DNA of 64,000 nucleotides from Falsirhodobacter flavus. Its GTDB lineage: Bacteria > Pseudomonadota > Alphaproteobacteria > Rhodobacterales > Rhodobacteraceae. A model generated the notes under the pieces. The model did not search any database, was not told where the DNA came from, and saw only the letters and a program-made list of their open reading frames with translations. How positions within the stretch are numbered: the stretch's first letter is position 1; each line of letters opens with the position of its first letter. Made by a program: the position numbers and the translations under genes. The DNA lies in NCBI GenBank assembly GCA_029846755.1, contig JARWBI010000002.1, forward strand, positions 248,001-312,000, in the 5' to 3' direction. Positions 7,787-15,354 of this stretch are shown one piece after another.

Positions 7787-8218
7787 TCAATCCCAGAAGC
7801 CTTCCTCGACCTCGGGAAGCTGGCTCAGCTCCTCCTGCGAAAGGCGGGTCACATAGGCGAAGTCGCCGCCTTCGCCCGGCACGAGCGAAATGTCGGTGAT
7901 GGGCAGCAGCACGTTGCGATCGCCAAGGCCAAGGAAGCCGCCGATCTCGGCCACCACGGCCACGAGTTGGCCGGAGCGGTCCAGCACCAGATCCTCGATA
8001 TCGCCGACGTCGTCCCATTCGGCGTCGATCGCAGTATAGGTGGCACCGTCGAAGGTCGCCTGCTCGATCCCGGTCGCGACGCTGTAGACGTTTCCGTCCT
8101 CCAGATCGTCGGCGCGGACCAGATTTGCGGCAGAGGACAGATCGATGCTCGCCTCCTGCGCAAAGGCCGGCATCGCCAGCACGGACAGGGCCAAGAGGGC
8201 GGGGGTCGCGATCTTCAT
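7787..8218 (-). CDS. Exported PRC-barrel domain protein
   Basis: A 143-residue protein with a cleavable signal peptide (MKIATPALLALSVLAMPAFAQ, about residues 1-21). A PRC-barrel-like beta domain follows: LVRADDLEDGNVYSVATG, then DVGDIEDLVLDRSGQLVAVVAEIGGFLGLGDRNVLLP, the hallmark DIGDVxDLVVDxxGxVxAVVVGVGGFLG pattern. Such exported proteins are common in alphaproteobacterial stress regulons. ATG 8218 has AAGGAG 6 bases upstream; the ATG at 8224 is too close to it. It is the first gene of a pair with the PfpI gene, behind a sigma-EcfG-type promoter. Confidence 0.88.
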   Translation of the reverse strand: MKIATPALLALSVLAMPAFAQEASIDLSSAANLVRADDLEDGNVYSVATGIEQATFDGATYTAIDAEWDDVGDIEDLVLDRSGQLVAVVAEIGGFLGLGDRNVLLPITDISLVPGEGGDFAYVTRLSQEELSQLPEVEEGFWD

Positions 8219-8246
8219 TCTCATCTCCTTGCGATTGGCGGGGACC

Positions 8247-8271
8247 AACAGCCGGGAATTGCGAATGTTCC
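8247..8271 (-). promoter_or_regulatory. Sigma-EcfG-type promoter before the PRC-barrel gene
   Basis: Minus-strand GGAAC (8271-8267), 17-base spacer, GTT (8249-8247). The -10 lies 29 bases upstream of ATG 8218. Confidence 0.7.
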
Positions 8272-8384
8272 GCGCCCAAGGGTTGCGCATCCCATGATTG
8301 CGTAAAGCAACCCAAGGATGAATCTTTGCCGTTTACCATCAAAGGTATAGACGCAGAAACGTGAACGCCCTATGGGTGATGAAG

Positions 8385-8400
8385 TTAACCGGTGATTAAC
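8385..8400 (+). promoter_or_regulatory. CtrA-type box TTAA-N7-TTAAC
   Basis: Exact TTAA (8385-8388), seven bases, TTAAC (8396-8400), the full CtrA recognition pattern known from alphaproteobacteria. TTAA itself is very rare in this GC-rich window. It lies 81 bases upstream of the VPLPA-CTERM gene at 8481 and 167 bases from the divergent PRC-barrel gene. Confidence 0.55.
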
Positions 8401-8480
8401 GCCGATCCGAATTACACGTTCTGCATTTTCCCATTGCGCTCCGTTATTACCCCGGGGCTTTTACGAGTAAGGTCATTTCC

Positions 8481-8981
8481 ATGATGAAGGCATTTGCGGC
8501 TTCCGCCGCGCTTCTTTTCGCCATCGCTTCCGGTGCCAATGCCACGACCGTCAAGCATGTCGACGCTTTCGAAGACTTCAAGATCAGCACCGGCCATATC
8601 GTCCAATCCTATTACGAGGGTGTGGAATCGGTGACGTTCAAATTCTCGACCAAGGGTGGGCTTTTGTCCTATGGCGCGGGTTCGGTCTTCCTGAGCGACA
8701 ACAAACCGACCAACATCTTCAACCTCGGAAGCTATGAAGGTTCGTGGTCGGTCTGGTTCCTCGACAAGTCCGACAAGATCAAGATCACCTTCGACCAGAC
8801 CTTCAAGGGCTGGCTGACCTTCGTAGGCTTCAAAGGCCACACCAAGGTCGAGGTGAAGGACTACGCTCTTGCCCCTGAAACGCCCCCGGCTCCGGTTCCG
8901 CTGCCTGCCGCGGGTCTGCTTCTGCCGATGGGGGTCGGTGCATTGGCCCTGCTGCGTCGCCGCAAACGCGCCGCTGCCTGA
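8481..8981 (+). CDS. VPLPA-CTERM sorting domain protein
   Basis: A 166-residue secreted protein. The N-terminal signal peptide (about 1-22, ending GANA) is followed by a beta-rich domain without recognisable homology (VDAFEDFKISTGHIVQSYYEG onwards). The C-terminus has the tripartite sorting signal: PVPLPAAG motif, hydrophobic LLLPMGVGALALL, then RRRKR. This is the VPLPA-CTERM signal recognised by the exosortase variant XrtD in Rhodobacterales, so the protein is probably processed at the membrane and released or anchored outside, perhaps as matrix material. The exosortase is not in this window. ATG 8481 or 8484 are equally possible. A CtrA-type box lies upstream and a strong terminator follows. 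Confidence 0.88.
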   Translation: MMKAFAASAALLFAIASGANATTVKHVDAFEDFKISTGHIVQSYYEGVESVTFKFSTKGGLLSYGAGSVFLSDNKPTNIFNLGSYEGSWSVWFLDKSDKIKITFDQTFKGWLTFVGFKGHTKVEVKDYALAPETPPAPVPLPAAGLLLPMGVGALALLRRRKRAAA

Positions 8982-8983
8982 AA

Positions 8984-9026
8984 AAATAAGGCCCCCGGTG
9001 CGTTCCGGGGGCCTTTGATTTTCTTC
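8984..9026. terminator. Bidirectional rho-independent terminator
   Basis: Perfect 9-bp stem (8990-8998 with 9005-9013), a six-base loop, A tract before and T-rich run after, located between the convergent VPLPA-CTERM and YciE-type genes. It can terminate both. Confidence 0.9.
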
Positions 9027-9040
9027 TGCGATTCGGTGCG

Positions 9041-9538
9041 TCAGGCCGCCTGTTCGGCAGCGGAATTGATGACGCTTTCACCCAGCGCCGACAGCTTTTC
9101 ATCCGTTGCGGTTTCTTCCTGAAGCGTTGCATCCAGCAGCGTCACGGCCTCGTCCAGACCAAGCTGCGTTGCCCATGCCTTCAGCGTGCCATAACGCGAA
9201 ATCTCGTAATGCTCCACCGCCTGCGCGGCGGCCAGAAGGCCGGCATCATGGGCGGGGCTGCCTTTGAATTCCTCCATGATTTCCTGCGCTTCGGAAATGA
9301 TGCCTTCGATGGCATCGCAAGTCTTTGCGCGCGGGCGCTTGCCGATCAGTTCGAAAACTTGCGTCAGGCGTTCGACTTGACCTTGGGTTTCTTCCTCATG
9401 CGCCTCGAACGCGGCCTTCAGATCCGGCGATTGGGCCGCACGCGCCATTTTACGCAGGTTGGTGGTCAGTTTCTTTTCAGCGTAGTAGACGTCTTTCAGC
9501 GTTTCGTGGAAAAGAGTCTCGAGGGTTTTGTCGGCCAT
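9041..9538 (-). CDS. YciE/DUF892 ferritin-like protein (paralogue 1)
   Basis: A 165-residue all-helical protein of the DUF892 (YciE/YciF) family, related to ferritins and rubrerythrins. The start LETLFHETLKDVYYAEKKL is the family signature. Later helices carry the acid/His residues expected of a diiron site (EAHEEETQGQVERL, AVEHYEISRYGTL, LQEETATDEKL). YciF-type proteins are stress-induced and bind metal; their physiological reaction is unknown. GGAGAG precedes ATG 9538. It lies 26 bases after a second DUF892 gene, so the two form an operon behind the 10107-10131 promoter. Confidence 0.92.
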   Translation of the reverse strand: MADKTLETLFHETLKDVYYAEKKLTTNLRKMARAAQSPDLKAAFEAHEEETQGQVERLTQVFELIGKRPRAKTCDAIEGIISEAQEIMEEFKGSPAHDAGLLAAAQAVEHYEISRYGTLKAWATQLGLDEAVTLLDATLQEETATDEKLSALGESVINSAAEQAA

Positions 9539-9564
9539 TTGTCTCTCCAGTTTTTGGGGGAAGG

Positions 9565-10080
9565 TCAGATGTCTGCGCGCTGTTCCGTTGCGGACAACGC
9601 AATATACCGGCGCACCGTTTCAGGCAGACCATCTTCGATCAGCGCCGCCATGGCGCGTTCCTCGCGCAGGTTCTGCTCCAGCAGCGGGATGGCAGAGCTT
9701 GCGCCTGCCTGCTCGGCCGCTGCGATCAGCGCGGTATAAGCGGCGATCTCGAAATTCTCGAACGCGTAATTCGCCATCGAGTTCTTGAGGATTTCGTCAC
9801 TGGCCATCGAATGGGTGACGGCGGCCATCGTGCCAGTGAATGACAACGACAGATCCTTCAAAGCCGATGCCTCCTCTGCCAGACCTGACAGGATTTCGTC
9901 CAATCGCGTAATCTGGCCTTCGGTTTCGCGGATATGCCGTTCCAACATCGCCGAAACCTCGGGGTAGTGTTCCAGCCGCTTCACTTGCGGCTCCATGATC
10001 GAAAGCGCCTGCTTCTCCATCGCGTGGGCGTTTCGCAAACCATCAACAAAAACGTCGCGGGCGGACTGCATGCTGGTCAT
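9565..10080 (-). CDS. YciE/DUF892 ferritin-like protein (paralogue 2)
   Basis: A 171-residue DUF892 protein, only moderately similar to its downstream neighbour. It starts SARDVFVDGLRNAHAMEKQAL, with E..H.RETEGQITRLDEIL and NFEIAAYTALIAAAEQAG as the later acid-bearing helices. Two divergent copies side by side suggest a hetero-oligomer or differently tuned iron/peroxide proteins. ATG 10080 has AGGAG 7 bases upstream; an internal ATG at 10071 is less favoured. A GGAAC-N17-GTT promoter lies at 10107-10131, and DNA beyond it is insertion sequence debris, so this marks the edge of the stress island. Confidence 0.92.
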   Translation of the reverse strand: MTSMQSARDVFVDGLRNAHAMEKQALSIMEPQVKRLEHYPEVSAMLERHIRETEGQITRLDEILSGLAEEASALKDLSLSFTGTMAAVTHSMASDEILKNSMANYAFENFEIAAYTALIAAAEQAGASSAIPLLEQNLREERAMAALIEDGLPETVRRYIALSATEQRADI

Positions 10081-10106
10081 TCGGTTCTCCTGCTCGGGGT
10101 CCAAGC

Positions 10107-10131
10107 AACAGGATACGAAGAGAAAGGTTCC
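10107..10131 (-). promoter_or_regulatory. Sigma-EcfG-type promoter before the YciE pair
   Basis: Minus-strand GGAAC (10131-10127), 17-base spacer, GTT (10109-10107). The -10 lies 27 bases before ATG 10080. Confidence 0.7.
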
Positions 10132-10240
10132 AGCCGTCCCGCACCTTGCACACGGTTGGCGTGTTTCACCTGATCGGCACGACCGATCGGGCCAGATCAT
10201 TCTGTGCGGCGAAGAATTAAGCCTTTCGCGTTGCAGGAAA

Positions 10241-10789
10241 CATTCGCTGCCCGAAGGCGAGGTTGGTTGTGACGATGATCGAAGTGCGCTCGTAGAGGTG
10301 AATGGAAGAGGATAGGTAACAGTCTTGCGGACTGTTTTCCCGACGACCCAGCTCACCGCCTGGCTGGCAGGGGGCAGATAGCCCAGTTCGTCCAGGATCA
10401 CGAAGTCGAGGCGGGTCAGGCAGTCGGCGCGCGACCCAGCTTGCCGCTGCGCGTCTCGGTCTCCATGCAGGTTACAAGGTCAACGACGTTGAAGAAGCGT
10501 CCGCGGGTGCCGCCCCGGATCAGGATGCGTGCTATGGCAAGGGCGAGGTGGGTCTTGCCGGTTCCGGTGCCGCCGATCAGCACGACATTGCGTTGGTCGG
10601 CGACGAAGCTGCCGGTGCTGAGGCCGCGCACCACGCCCTCGTCGATCGGCCTGCCGGTGAAGTCGAACTCCTCAATGTCCTTCGCCAAGGGCGGTTTGGC
10701 GACGGTCATAACGGATGGATCGTGCCATTCAGCGTGGCCTCGGGCCATGGCGGCGCACGCCTCGGCGATCTCGGACTGCAGCAGATCGC
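10241..10789 (-). pseudogene. Decayed istB (IS21-family helper ATPase)
   Basis: Reading leftward, the AAA+ ATPase is recognisable: KPPLAKDIEEFDFTG, then Walker A in LIGGTGTGKTHLALAIA, then RGRFFNVVDLV. The frame shifts near 10425, after which DCLTRLDFVILDELGYLPPA (Walker B) continues in the next frame. A second disruption near 10300-10330 removes part of the gene before HLYERTSIIVTTNLAFGQ. With at least two frame disruptions and no proper start or end, it cannot be functional. Its 5' side runs directly into an istA remnant. Confidence 0.8.
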
Positions 10790-11030
10790 CGAAGACGCGG
10801 ACATGCTGGCCGACCACCACGCCGTCTCACCGGATGGCGATGCGATCGGCATAGGCATGCACCTCGACCGGACGGCCGACAGCAGTGGCCAGCACTGAGT
10901 TTTTGTTGTTGTCGAACCGCACCGTGCAGGTCTTCGCGACCGATGAAGGCATACTCTGGAAGCCGTCGAAGGGTCCGGCATAAAGCACGAGATGCGGGCG
11001 TTCCACTTCGAACGCCTACCAGACCGTCTC
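10790..11030 (-). pseudogene. C-terminal fragment of istA (IS21-family transposase)
   Basis: Leftward frame AFEVERPHLVLYAGPFDGFQ, TCTVRFDNNKNSVLA, GRPVEVHAYADRIAIR, then an in-frame stop and DGVVVGQHVRVFG. This is the typical IstA C-terminal region. A stop just before the fragment and another inside it, plus loss of the catalytic core and direct fusion to istB sequence, show decay. Confidence 0.75.
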
Positions 11031-11099
11031 GCTTACCTCCGAATGACGATGGGTCTTGGCATAGGCCAAGCATTTTCCGAGCAACCAAGCGTCCCGCTC

Positions 11100-11480
11100 C
11101 TCGAAGAGATCAAGGATGCCCGGCGCAGTGGGGAACGCTGCGCCCGGATCATGTGGATCCCCGGCATCGGACCGATGATCTCGGCGGCGATGGTCGCCGC
11201 CATCGGCAAAGGAGATGCCTTCGACCACGGCCAATGCTTCGCCGCATGGGTCGGACTGGTCCCGCAACAATTCAGCACCGGCGGCCGATCCTCGGCAGTA
11301 TCACGAGGCGAGGCAGCCGATATTTGCAGATGCTGCTCGTTCAGGCGACCTACATCATCATGATGGATCCCCACATCTGGCCGAACTACAGCTTCAGCAG
11401 TCGGCTAGCCGCAGCGGTGGCGCGCGTGCTGGGGCAACAAGGGTGTCAAAGGTCATGGCCGAGCTACCCGCAAATGAGAT
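11100..11480 (+). pseudogene. Fragment of an IS110-family transposase (C-terminal part)
   Basis: Rightward reading gives IMWIPGIGPMISAAMVAAIG, then FAAWVGLVPQQFSTGGRSS, the transposase_20 (IS116/IS110/IS902) signature. The frame shifts near 11290, after which LGSITRRGSRYLQMLLVQA follows in another frame. The N-terminal DEDD half is missing. It abuts the istA fragment, so one element probably inserted into or recombined with the other before both decayed. Confidence 0.8.
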
Positions 11481-11759
11481 GAAGGCGCGTGCATAATCCC
11501 AACATGGCCACGGCCCGCGAGCCGAGAAACAGGCCGTGTGGGCGCCCCAGTGAATGCAAGAATTTTTTACTCCGTCACACATGTGGATAAGGCGCTGTCA
11601 TGGTGTCCGGCCTTTGAATGCGGCCCAGACACGCCACGGTCCCGTATGTAGATGGGCGGATCCGTCCGAATACCCGCGCTTCGCCCGGCCTTTAACTGTT
11701 TTTACCGATCCTGTCTTGATGACCGTTTGTTACTCTCGATCCTCTCACATAGCCGATTG
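11481..11759. other. Unassigned DNA between IS fragments
   Basis: About 280 bases with no gene I can support on either strand. A single DnaA-box-like nonamer occurs at 11582-11590. Base composition is less GC-rich than the flanking genes, in keeping with mobile-element debris. Confidence 0.5.
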
Positions 11760-12500
11760 TTACAAGTACGATGCAGCAGCCGGATCCCTGCAGCTTTCAC
11801 CCTTCGCCAAAATGGCCCGAGCGATGCGCGCCATCTTGGTGGCCAACGCGTCCGTGACAAGCATGCGAGCTTTGCGGGCCAGCATCCGGCCGCCATCCAC
11901 GCTGCCGAGCACCTCGATGAATGGCCCAGCGAACGACTGAGGCCGCACCTATGATGAGCAGGCGGCGCAAATCCCGCCCCATCCTTGATGTTCGGCCTAT
12001 CCGCCCTTTACCTCCGGACGAATGCCATCGCGGGGCCGGCTCCCTCCCGCAAAGTCGCGCCCCTTGTCAAAGTTGACCGGATCGGGTGACGGAGCTGCGA
12101 GCGCGACGGCGGTGATCGGTCCGACACCTGGAATGGTCATGAGCCGCCTTGCGACCTCACAGTGCATACGTGTTCGAGACTGATGATCTCGGTCCGCAGC
12201 ATATCGATGTGATTTAACATGAGCCGTGGATGATAAACGCCGGTCTCCGGCAACAACGTATCGGGGTCATCAAGCGCCGCCTGAGATCGGGAGAGATAGA
12301 CCGTGCCAACATGAGCAATGACCATATTTCGCCAGATGTCCAAGCAGCGCATTGATTGTCTGGGTCTGTTGGCGCACGAAGATATCCCGCGTGCTGAGGA
12401 CCATGCCAGCCGCCTGCTTTTCAGCGTTTTTCACAGACACAAACCGCATGCTGGGCGGGCCGATGCAGATGTCGGTTTGCCTCGCATCCGAGACCGGAAA
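11760..12500 (-). pseudogene. Decayed IS110-family transposase (second, different copy)
   Basis: Leftward from about 12500: SMRFVSVKNAEKQAAGMVLS and TRDIFVRQQTQTINALLGHLA (N-terminal half), a frame break near 12300, a degenerate middle, then LMTIPGVGPITAVALAA and FDKGRDFAGG, another break, RDLRRLLIIGAASVVRWA, a further break, and ARMLVTDALATKMARIARAI at the end. At least three frame disruptions. The protein order is intact, so it is one nearly full-length element in decay. Its 5' end lies directly beside the 3' end of tRNA-Arg. Confidence 0.82.
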
Positions 12501-12502
12501 TC

Positions 12503-12579
12503 TGGCGCCCACGGGAGGACTCGAACCCCCAACAGCCCGATTAGAAGTCGGATATTCTATCCAGTTGAATTACGTGGGC
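12503..12579 (-). tRNA. tRNA-Arg (anticodon UCU)
   Basis: A 77-base cloverleaf on the minus strand. The acceptor stem is GCCCACG with CGTGGGC, followed by discriminator G and an encoded CCA. The D stem is ATTC/GAAT with T8 and A9, and the anticodon stem and loop are TCCGA-CTTCTAA-TCGGG, giving anticodon TCT. The T arm contains GGTTCGAGTCC. The 5' end is at 12579 and the 3' CCA ends at 12503, where the mobile-element debris begins. Confidence 0.95.
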
Positions 12580-12589
12580 GCAGGCTGCT

Positions 12590-12618
12590 TTCATCGCAAC
12601 TGGCAGGCTGAATGTCAA
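12590..12618 (-). promoter_or_regulatory. Probable promoter of tRNA-Arg
   Basis: Minus-strand TTGACA (12618-12613), 17-base spacer and a weak -10 GATGAA (12595-12590), 11 bases before the tRNA 5' end. The -35 is a perfect consensus. Confidence 0.5.
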
Positions 12619-12675
12619 CCTGCGGGGCCGTGCTGGCCTGCCGCGAAACCGTCGCCGGATCAGCCGCTTACACCC

Positions 12676-13005
12676 CTATCGGAGCGTGTCCTTCAGGCGG
12701 ATGTCGTTCTGGGCGTCGAATCGCTCCGCCTCGTTGCGAAGCCAGGCGTTGGCGGCGGCGCTGCCGTTCCGTTCCAGCCGGCGGCGATATTCGGGGCGCA
12801 CCGCGCCGGCCCATTCACGCTGCCGCGCCTCGGACTGGCGCTGTGCGCGGCGGAAACGCTGCTGCGCGAGCGGGTCCTGAACGCCGGGGCGCGCCTCCAG
12901 CAAAGGCGAGGGCGGGCGCGTGGTCAGAAGACCGGACGCGTCTTGCGCCTGCGCGGGCAATGCCAGAAGCACCAGAAGGAAGGTTTTTGCGAACATCCCC
13001 ATCAT
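12676..13005 (-). CDS. Small exported hypothetical protein
   Basis: A 109-residue protein with a signal peptide ([18 protein letters not shown], about residues 4-21). The mature part is rich in Arg, Ala, Glu and Gln ([18 protein letters not shown]), probably helical, with no known domain. ATG 13005 overlaps the stop of the upstream YaiI-family gene as ATGA, which supports this start and indicates translational coupling. I do not recognise the protein. Confidence 0.65.
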   Translation of the reverse strand: MMGMFAKTFLLVLLALPAQAQDASGLLTTRPPSPLLEARPGVQDPLAQQRFRRAQRQSEARQREWAGAVRPEYRRRLERNGSAAANAWLRNEAERFDAQNDIRLKDTLR

Positions 13006-13478
13006 GTGGGGGTGCCGCGCGCCCCCGGCAAGGCCTTGGCGCGGCGCAGCGCAAGGTCCAGGGCATCAAGGAAGCGCGAACGATCCGCTTTGGAAAACGC
13101 CTTCCCGCCACCCTGCCGGAACGGGTCGGCAGAACGCAGGTCGGCCATCAGATCGCGCGTCGCCAGCACGTTGCCGATATTCGCGGCCGTCAGAGGCTCG
13201 CCATTGTGGCGCAGCACCTGCGCGCCCGCCGCCACGCATTTCGCGGCCAGCGGGATATCCCCCGTCACCACGACATCCCCCGGCCCTGCCCGTTCGGCGA
13301 TCCACATGTCGGCCACGTCCGGCCCATCCGCGACGAACACGCTTTCGACCAGCGGGTTGGCCGAGGGCCGGATGCCGCCATTCGACACGACGAACATCCG
13401 CACCCCATGCCGCGTCGCGACCCGTTCTGCCTCGGCCTTTACCGGGCAGGCGTCGGCGTCGATGTAAAGGTCAGTCAT
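13002..13478 (-). CDS. YaiI/YqxD family protein (DUF188)
   Basis: A 158-residue protein of the UPF0178 family, which has a PIN-like nuclease fold. Family motifs are [18 protein letters not shown] at the N-terminus, [10 protein letters not shown]-like [23 protein letters not shown] and, near the end, [19 protein letters not shown]. The acidic residues (IDADACP, TGDIPLA) sit where a PIN-type metal site would be, but no activity is proven. ATG 13478 overlaps the fghA stop by 8 bases; an ATG further upstream would lie deep inside fghA. Confidence 0.88.
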   Translation of the reverse strand: MTDLYIDADACPVKAEAERVATRHGVRMFVVSNGGIRPSANPLVESVFVADGPDVADMWIAERAGPGDVVVTGDIPLAAKCVAAGAQVLRHNGEPLTAANIGNVLATRDLMADLRSADPFRQGGGKAFSKADRSRFLDALDLALRRAKALPGARGTPT

Positions 13479-14301
13479 AAAGCGCCGCTGCGTGGAAGGC
13501 GACATGCTCCTCCATGAAGGTCGACACGAAGAAATAGCTGTGATCGTAGCCCTTCTGCATGCGGAACGCGCCGTTCTGACGGGCGGCCATCATCGCCTCG
13601 GCCAGCGCCTCGGGGCGCAGGTTTTCAAGGAACTGGTCCGATCCGCCCTGATCGATCAGGATCGGCCCGTCGAAGCCGCGTTTCTTCATCAGAAGCGTCG
13701 CGTCATGGGGGGCCCATTTCGCCTCGTCCGCGCCCAGATAGGCGGTGAACTGCTTCCGGCCCCAGTCGGACCGCGTCGGGTTCGCGATCGGCGCGAAGGC
13801 GGAAACCGAACGGAAGCGCCCCGGAAAGCTCATCGCGATGGTGAGCGCGCCGTGACCGCCCATCGAATGGCCGGTGATGCCCTGACGATCCTCGTCCAGC
13901 GGAAAGGTCTTGAACAGCAGCTCGGGCAGCTCCTGCGTGACATAGTCCCACATGCGGAAATGCTTCGACCACGGCGCCTCGGTCGCGTTGACATAGAAGC
14001 CCGCCCCCTGCCCCAGATCATAGGCGTCATCGTTCGGCACATCCGCACCGCGCGGCGAGGTGTCGGGGAACACCAGCGCGATCCCCTCGGCAGCCGCCCA
14101 TTTCTGCGCGCCCGCCTTCACCATCGCGTTTTCATGCGTGCAGGTCAGGCCGGACAGGTACCACAGCACCGGAACGGGATCGTGCTCGGCCTCTTCGGGC
14201 AGGAACAGCCCGAAGGTCATCTCGCCCCCCGTCACGTCGGATGGGTGGCTATAGACGCCCTGCACCCCGCCAAAGGCCCGGTTCTCGGATATGGTCTTCA
14301 T
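13471..14301 (-). CDS. fghA: S-formylglutathione hydrolase
   Basis: A 276-residue alpha/beta hydrolase that splits S-formylglutathione to glutathione and formate, the second step of glutathione-dependent formaldehyde detoxification. The esterase-D family is clear from [32 protein letters not shown], the nucleophile motif GHSMGGHGA (S146), D222 in DQGGSDQFL and H254 in KGYDHSYFF. Length is normal for the family. The partner alcohol dehydrogenase (adhC) is not adjacent. It heads a compact leftward group with the YaiI-family gene and a small exported protein. Confidence 0.95.
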   Translation of the reverse strand: MKTISENRAFGGVQGVYSHPSDVTGGEMTFGLFLPEEAEHDPVPVLWYLSGLTCTHENAMVKAGAQKWAAAEGIALVFPDTSPRGADVPNDDAYDLGQGAGFYVNATEAPWSKHFRMWDYVTQELPELLFKTFPLDEDRQGITGHSMGGHGALTIAMSFPGRFRSVSAFAPIANPTRSDWGRKQFTAYLGADEAKWAPHDATLLMKKRGFDGPILIDQGGSDQFLENLRPEALAEAMMAARQNGAFRMQKGYDHSYFFVSTFMEEHVAFHAAALYD

Positions 14302-14315
14302 CGCTCGCTCCTCTT

Positions 14316-15230
14316 TCAGCCCGTCGCAGCCCCGATCACGGCGGTGACGGTCGCCACGCTTGCCATCGTCGACAGAAGGATTGCCGCAGAGACACGCTGC
14401 GGCGCAACCCCGTAGGCCTCGGCCATCATGAAGACGTTGCCCGCCACCGGCAAGGATGCCGCTGCAATCATGACGCTGGCGGCAAAGGGGTCCACCGAAA
14501 GCATGAGGCAGGCCGCTGCCACCGCAGCCGGGTGCAGCACCAGCTTGCAAAGGGACAGCCAGCCCGCCACCTGCCAGCGCACCGCGCTTCCTGCGGCAAG
14601 TGAGATGCCGATGGCGAACAACGCGCCCGGCGTCGCCGCCGCACCAAGGATCGACAGCAGATCATGCAGCGGTGCAGGCATCGGCAGCCCGCCCGCCGAC
14701 CAGACCATCCCGGCAAGGATCGACATGACCATCGGGTTGCCGGCCAGCCCCCGCAGCAACGTGCGCGCGGTTCCCTGCCCACCGCGCTGGCTGGCGACGA
14801 TGATCGTGAACAGCGATCCGAACAGCACGATATCCACCGTCAGGATCAGAAGCACCGGCCCCGCCGCATCAGCGCCAAGCAGCGCGACAAGCATCGGGAT
14901 ACCCAGAAACCCCAGATTGCCGATGGTGGCGCATTGCGCCTCGACCGTCGCCTCGTCGGTGGGGCACCCGCGCAGGCGCGAGACCGCGAAGACCAGCGCG
15001 TAAAGCCCGCCCGTCGCCACGACATAGGCCGCGACCATCCGGCCCGAGAAGATCTGTCCCAGCGGCAGATCCACCGCGAAACGGAACAGCAGCGCCGGCA
15101 GGGCGAACCAGAAGATGAAACGGTTCAGCACCGCACCGCCGCCCTCGCCCAGAAACCGCGCACGCCCCGCTGCGAAGCCAAGCGCGATGATGGCAAAGAA
15201 GGGCAGCGTCTTGAGGAAAATGGCAATCAT
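14316..15230 (-). CDS. AEC family transporter (auxin efflux carrier type)
   Basis: A 304-residue inner-membrane protein with about ten hydrophobic segments in two repeats, the usual size and layout of bacterial AEC (PF03547) permeases. Recognisable stretches are NRFIFWFALPALLFRFAVD in the first half, GNLGFLGIPMLVALLG, and the C-terminal SLPVAGNVFMMAEAYG, the family's substrate-site motif. Members export or import small organic acids; the substrate here is unknown. ATG 15230 gives the standard short N-terminus. It is divergent from a LysR-type regulator with 124 bases between, so the regulator probably controls it. Confidence 0.9.
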   Translation of the reverse strand: MIAIFLKTLPFFAIIALGFAAGRARFLGEGGGAVLNRFIFWFALPALLFRFAVDLPLGQIFSGRMVAAYVVATGGLYALVFAVSRLRGCPTDEATVEAQCATIGNLGFLGIPMLVALLGADAAGPVLLILTVDIVLFGSLFTIIVASQRGGQGTARTLLRGLAGNPMVMSILAGMVWSAGGLPMPAPLHDLLSILGAAATPGALFAIGISLAAGSAVRWQVAGWLSLCKLVLHPAAVAAACLMLSVDPFAASVMIAAASLPVAGNVFMMAEAYGVAPQRVSAAILLSTMASVATVTAVIGAATG

Positions 15231-15354
15231 GGCGCGATCCTGTTCCATGCGCGGGGCCCGGATGCAACCCGTGCCGATTTCAGACCGCGGGCTTCCCCAT
15301 TCCTGCCCCATTTGCGGACGATAACCGCCTTATTTAAGCAATTGGATTTTCAGC

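Noticed and set aside
11582-11590. DnaA-box nonamer TGTGGATAA
   Set aside because: A single copy inside mobile-element debris, with no cluster, AT-rich region or origin-linked genes.
12270-12512. Stand-alone small protein immediately beside the tRNA
   Set aside because: Its sequence is the N-terminal half of a frameshifted IS110 transposase, and its start codon overlaps the tRNA 3' end.
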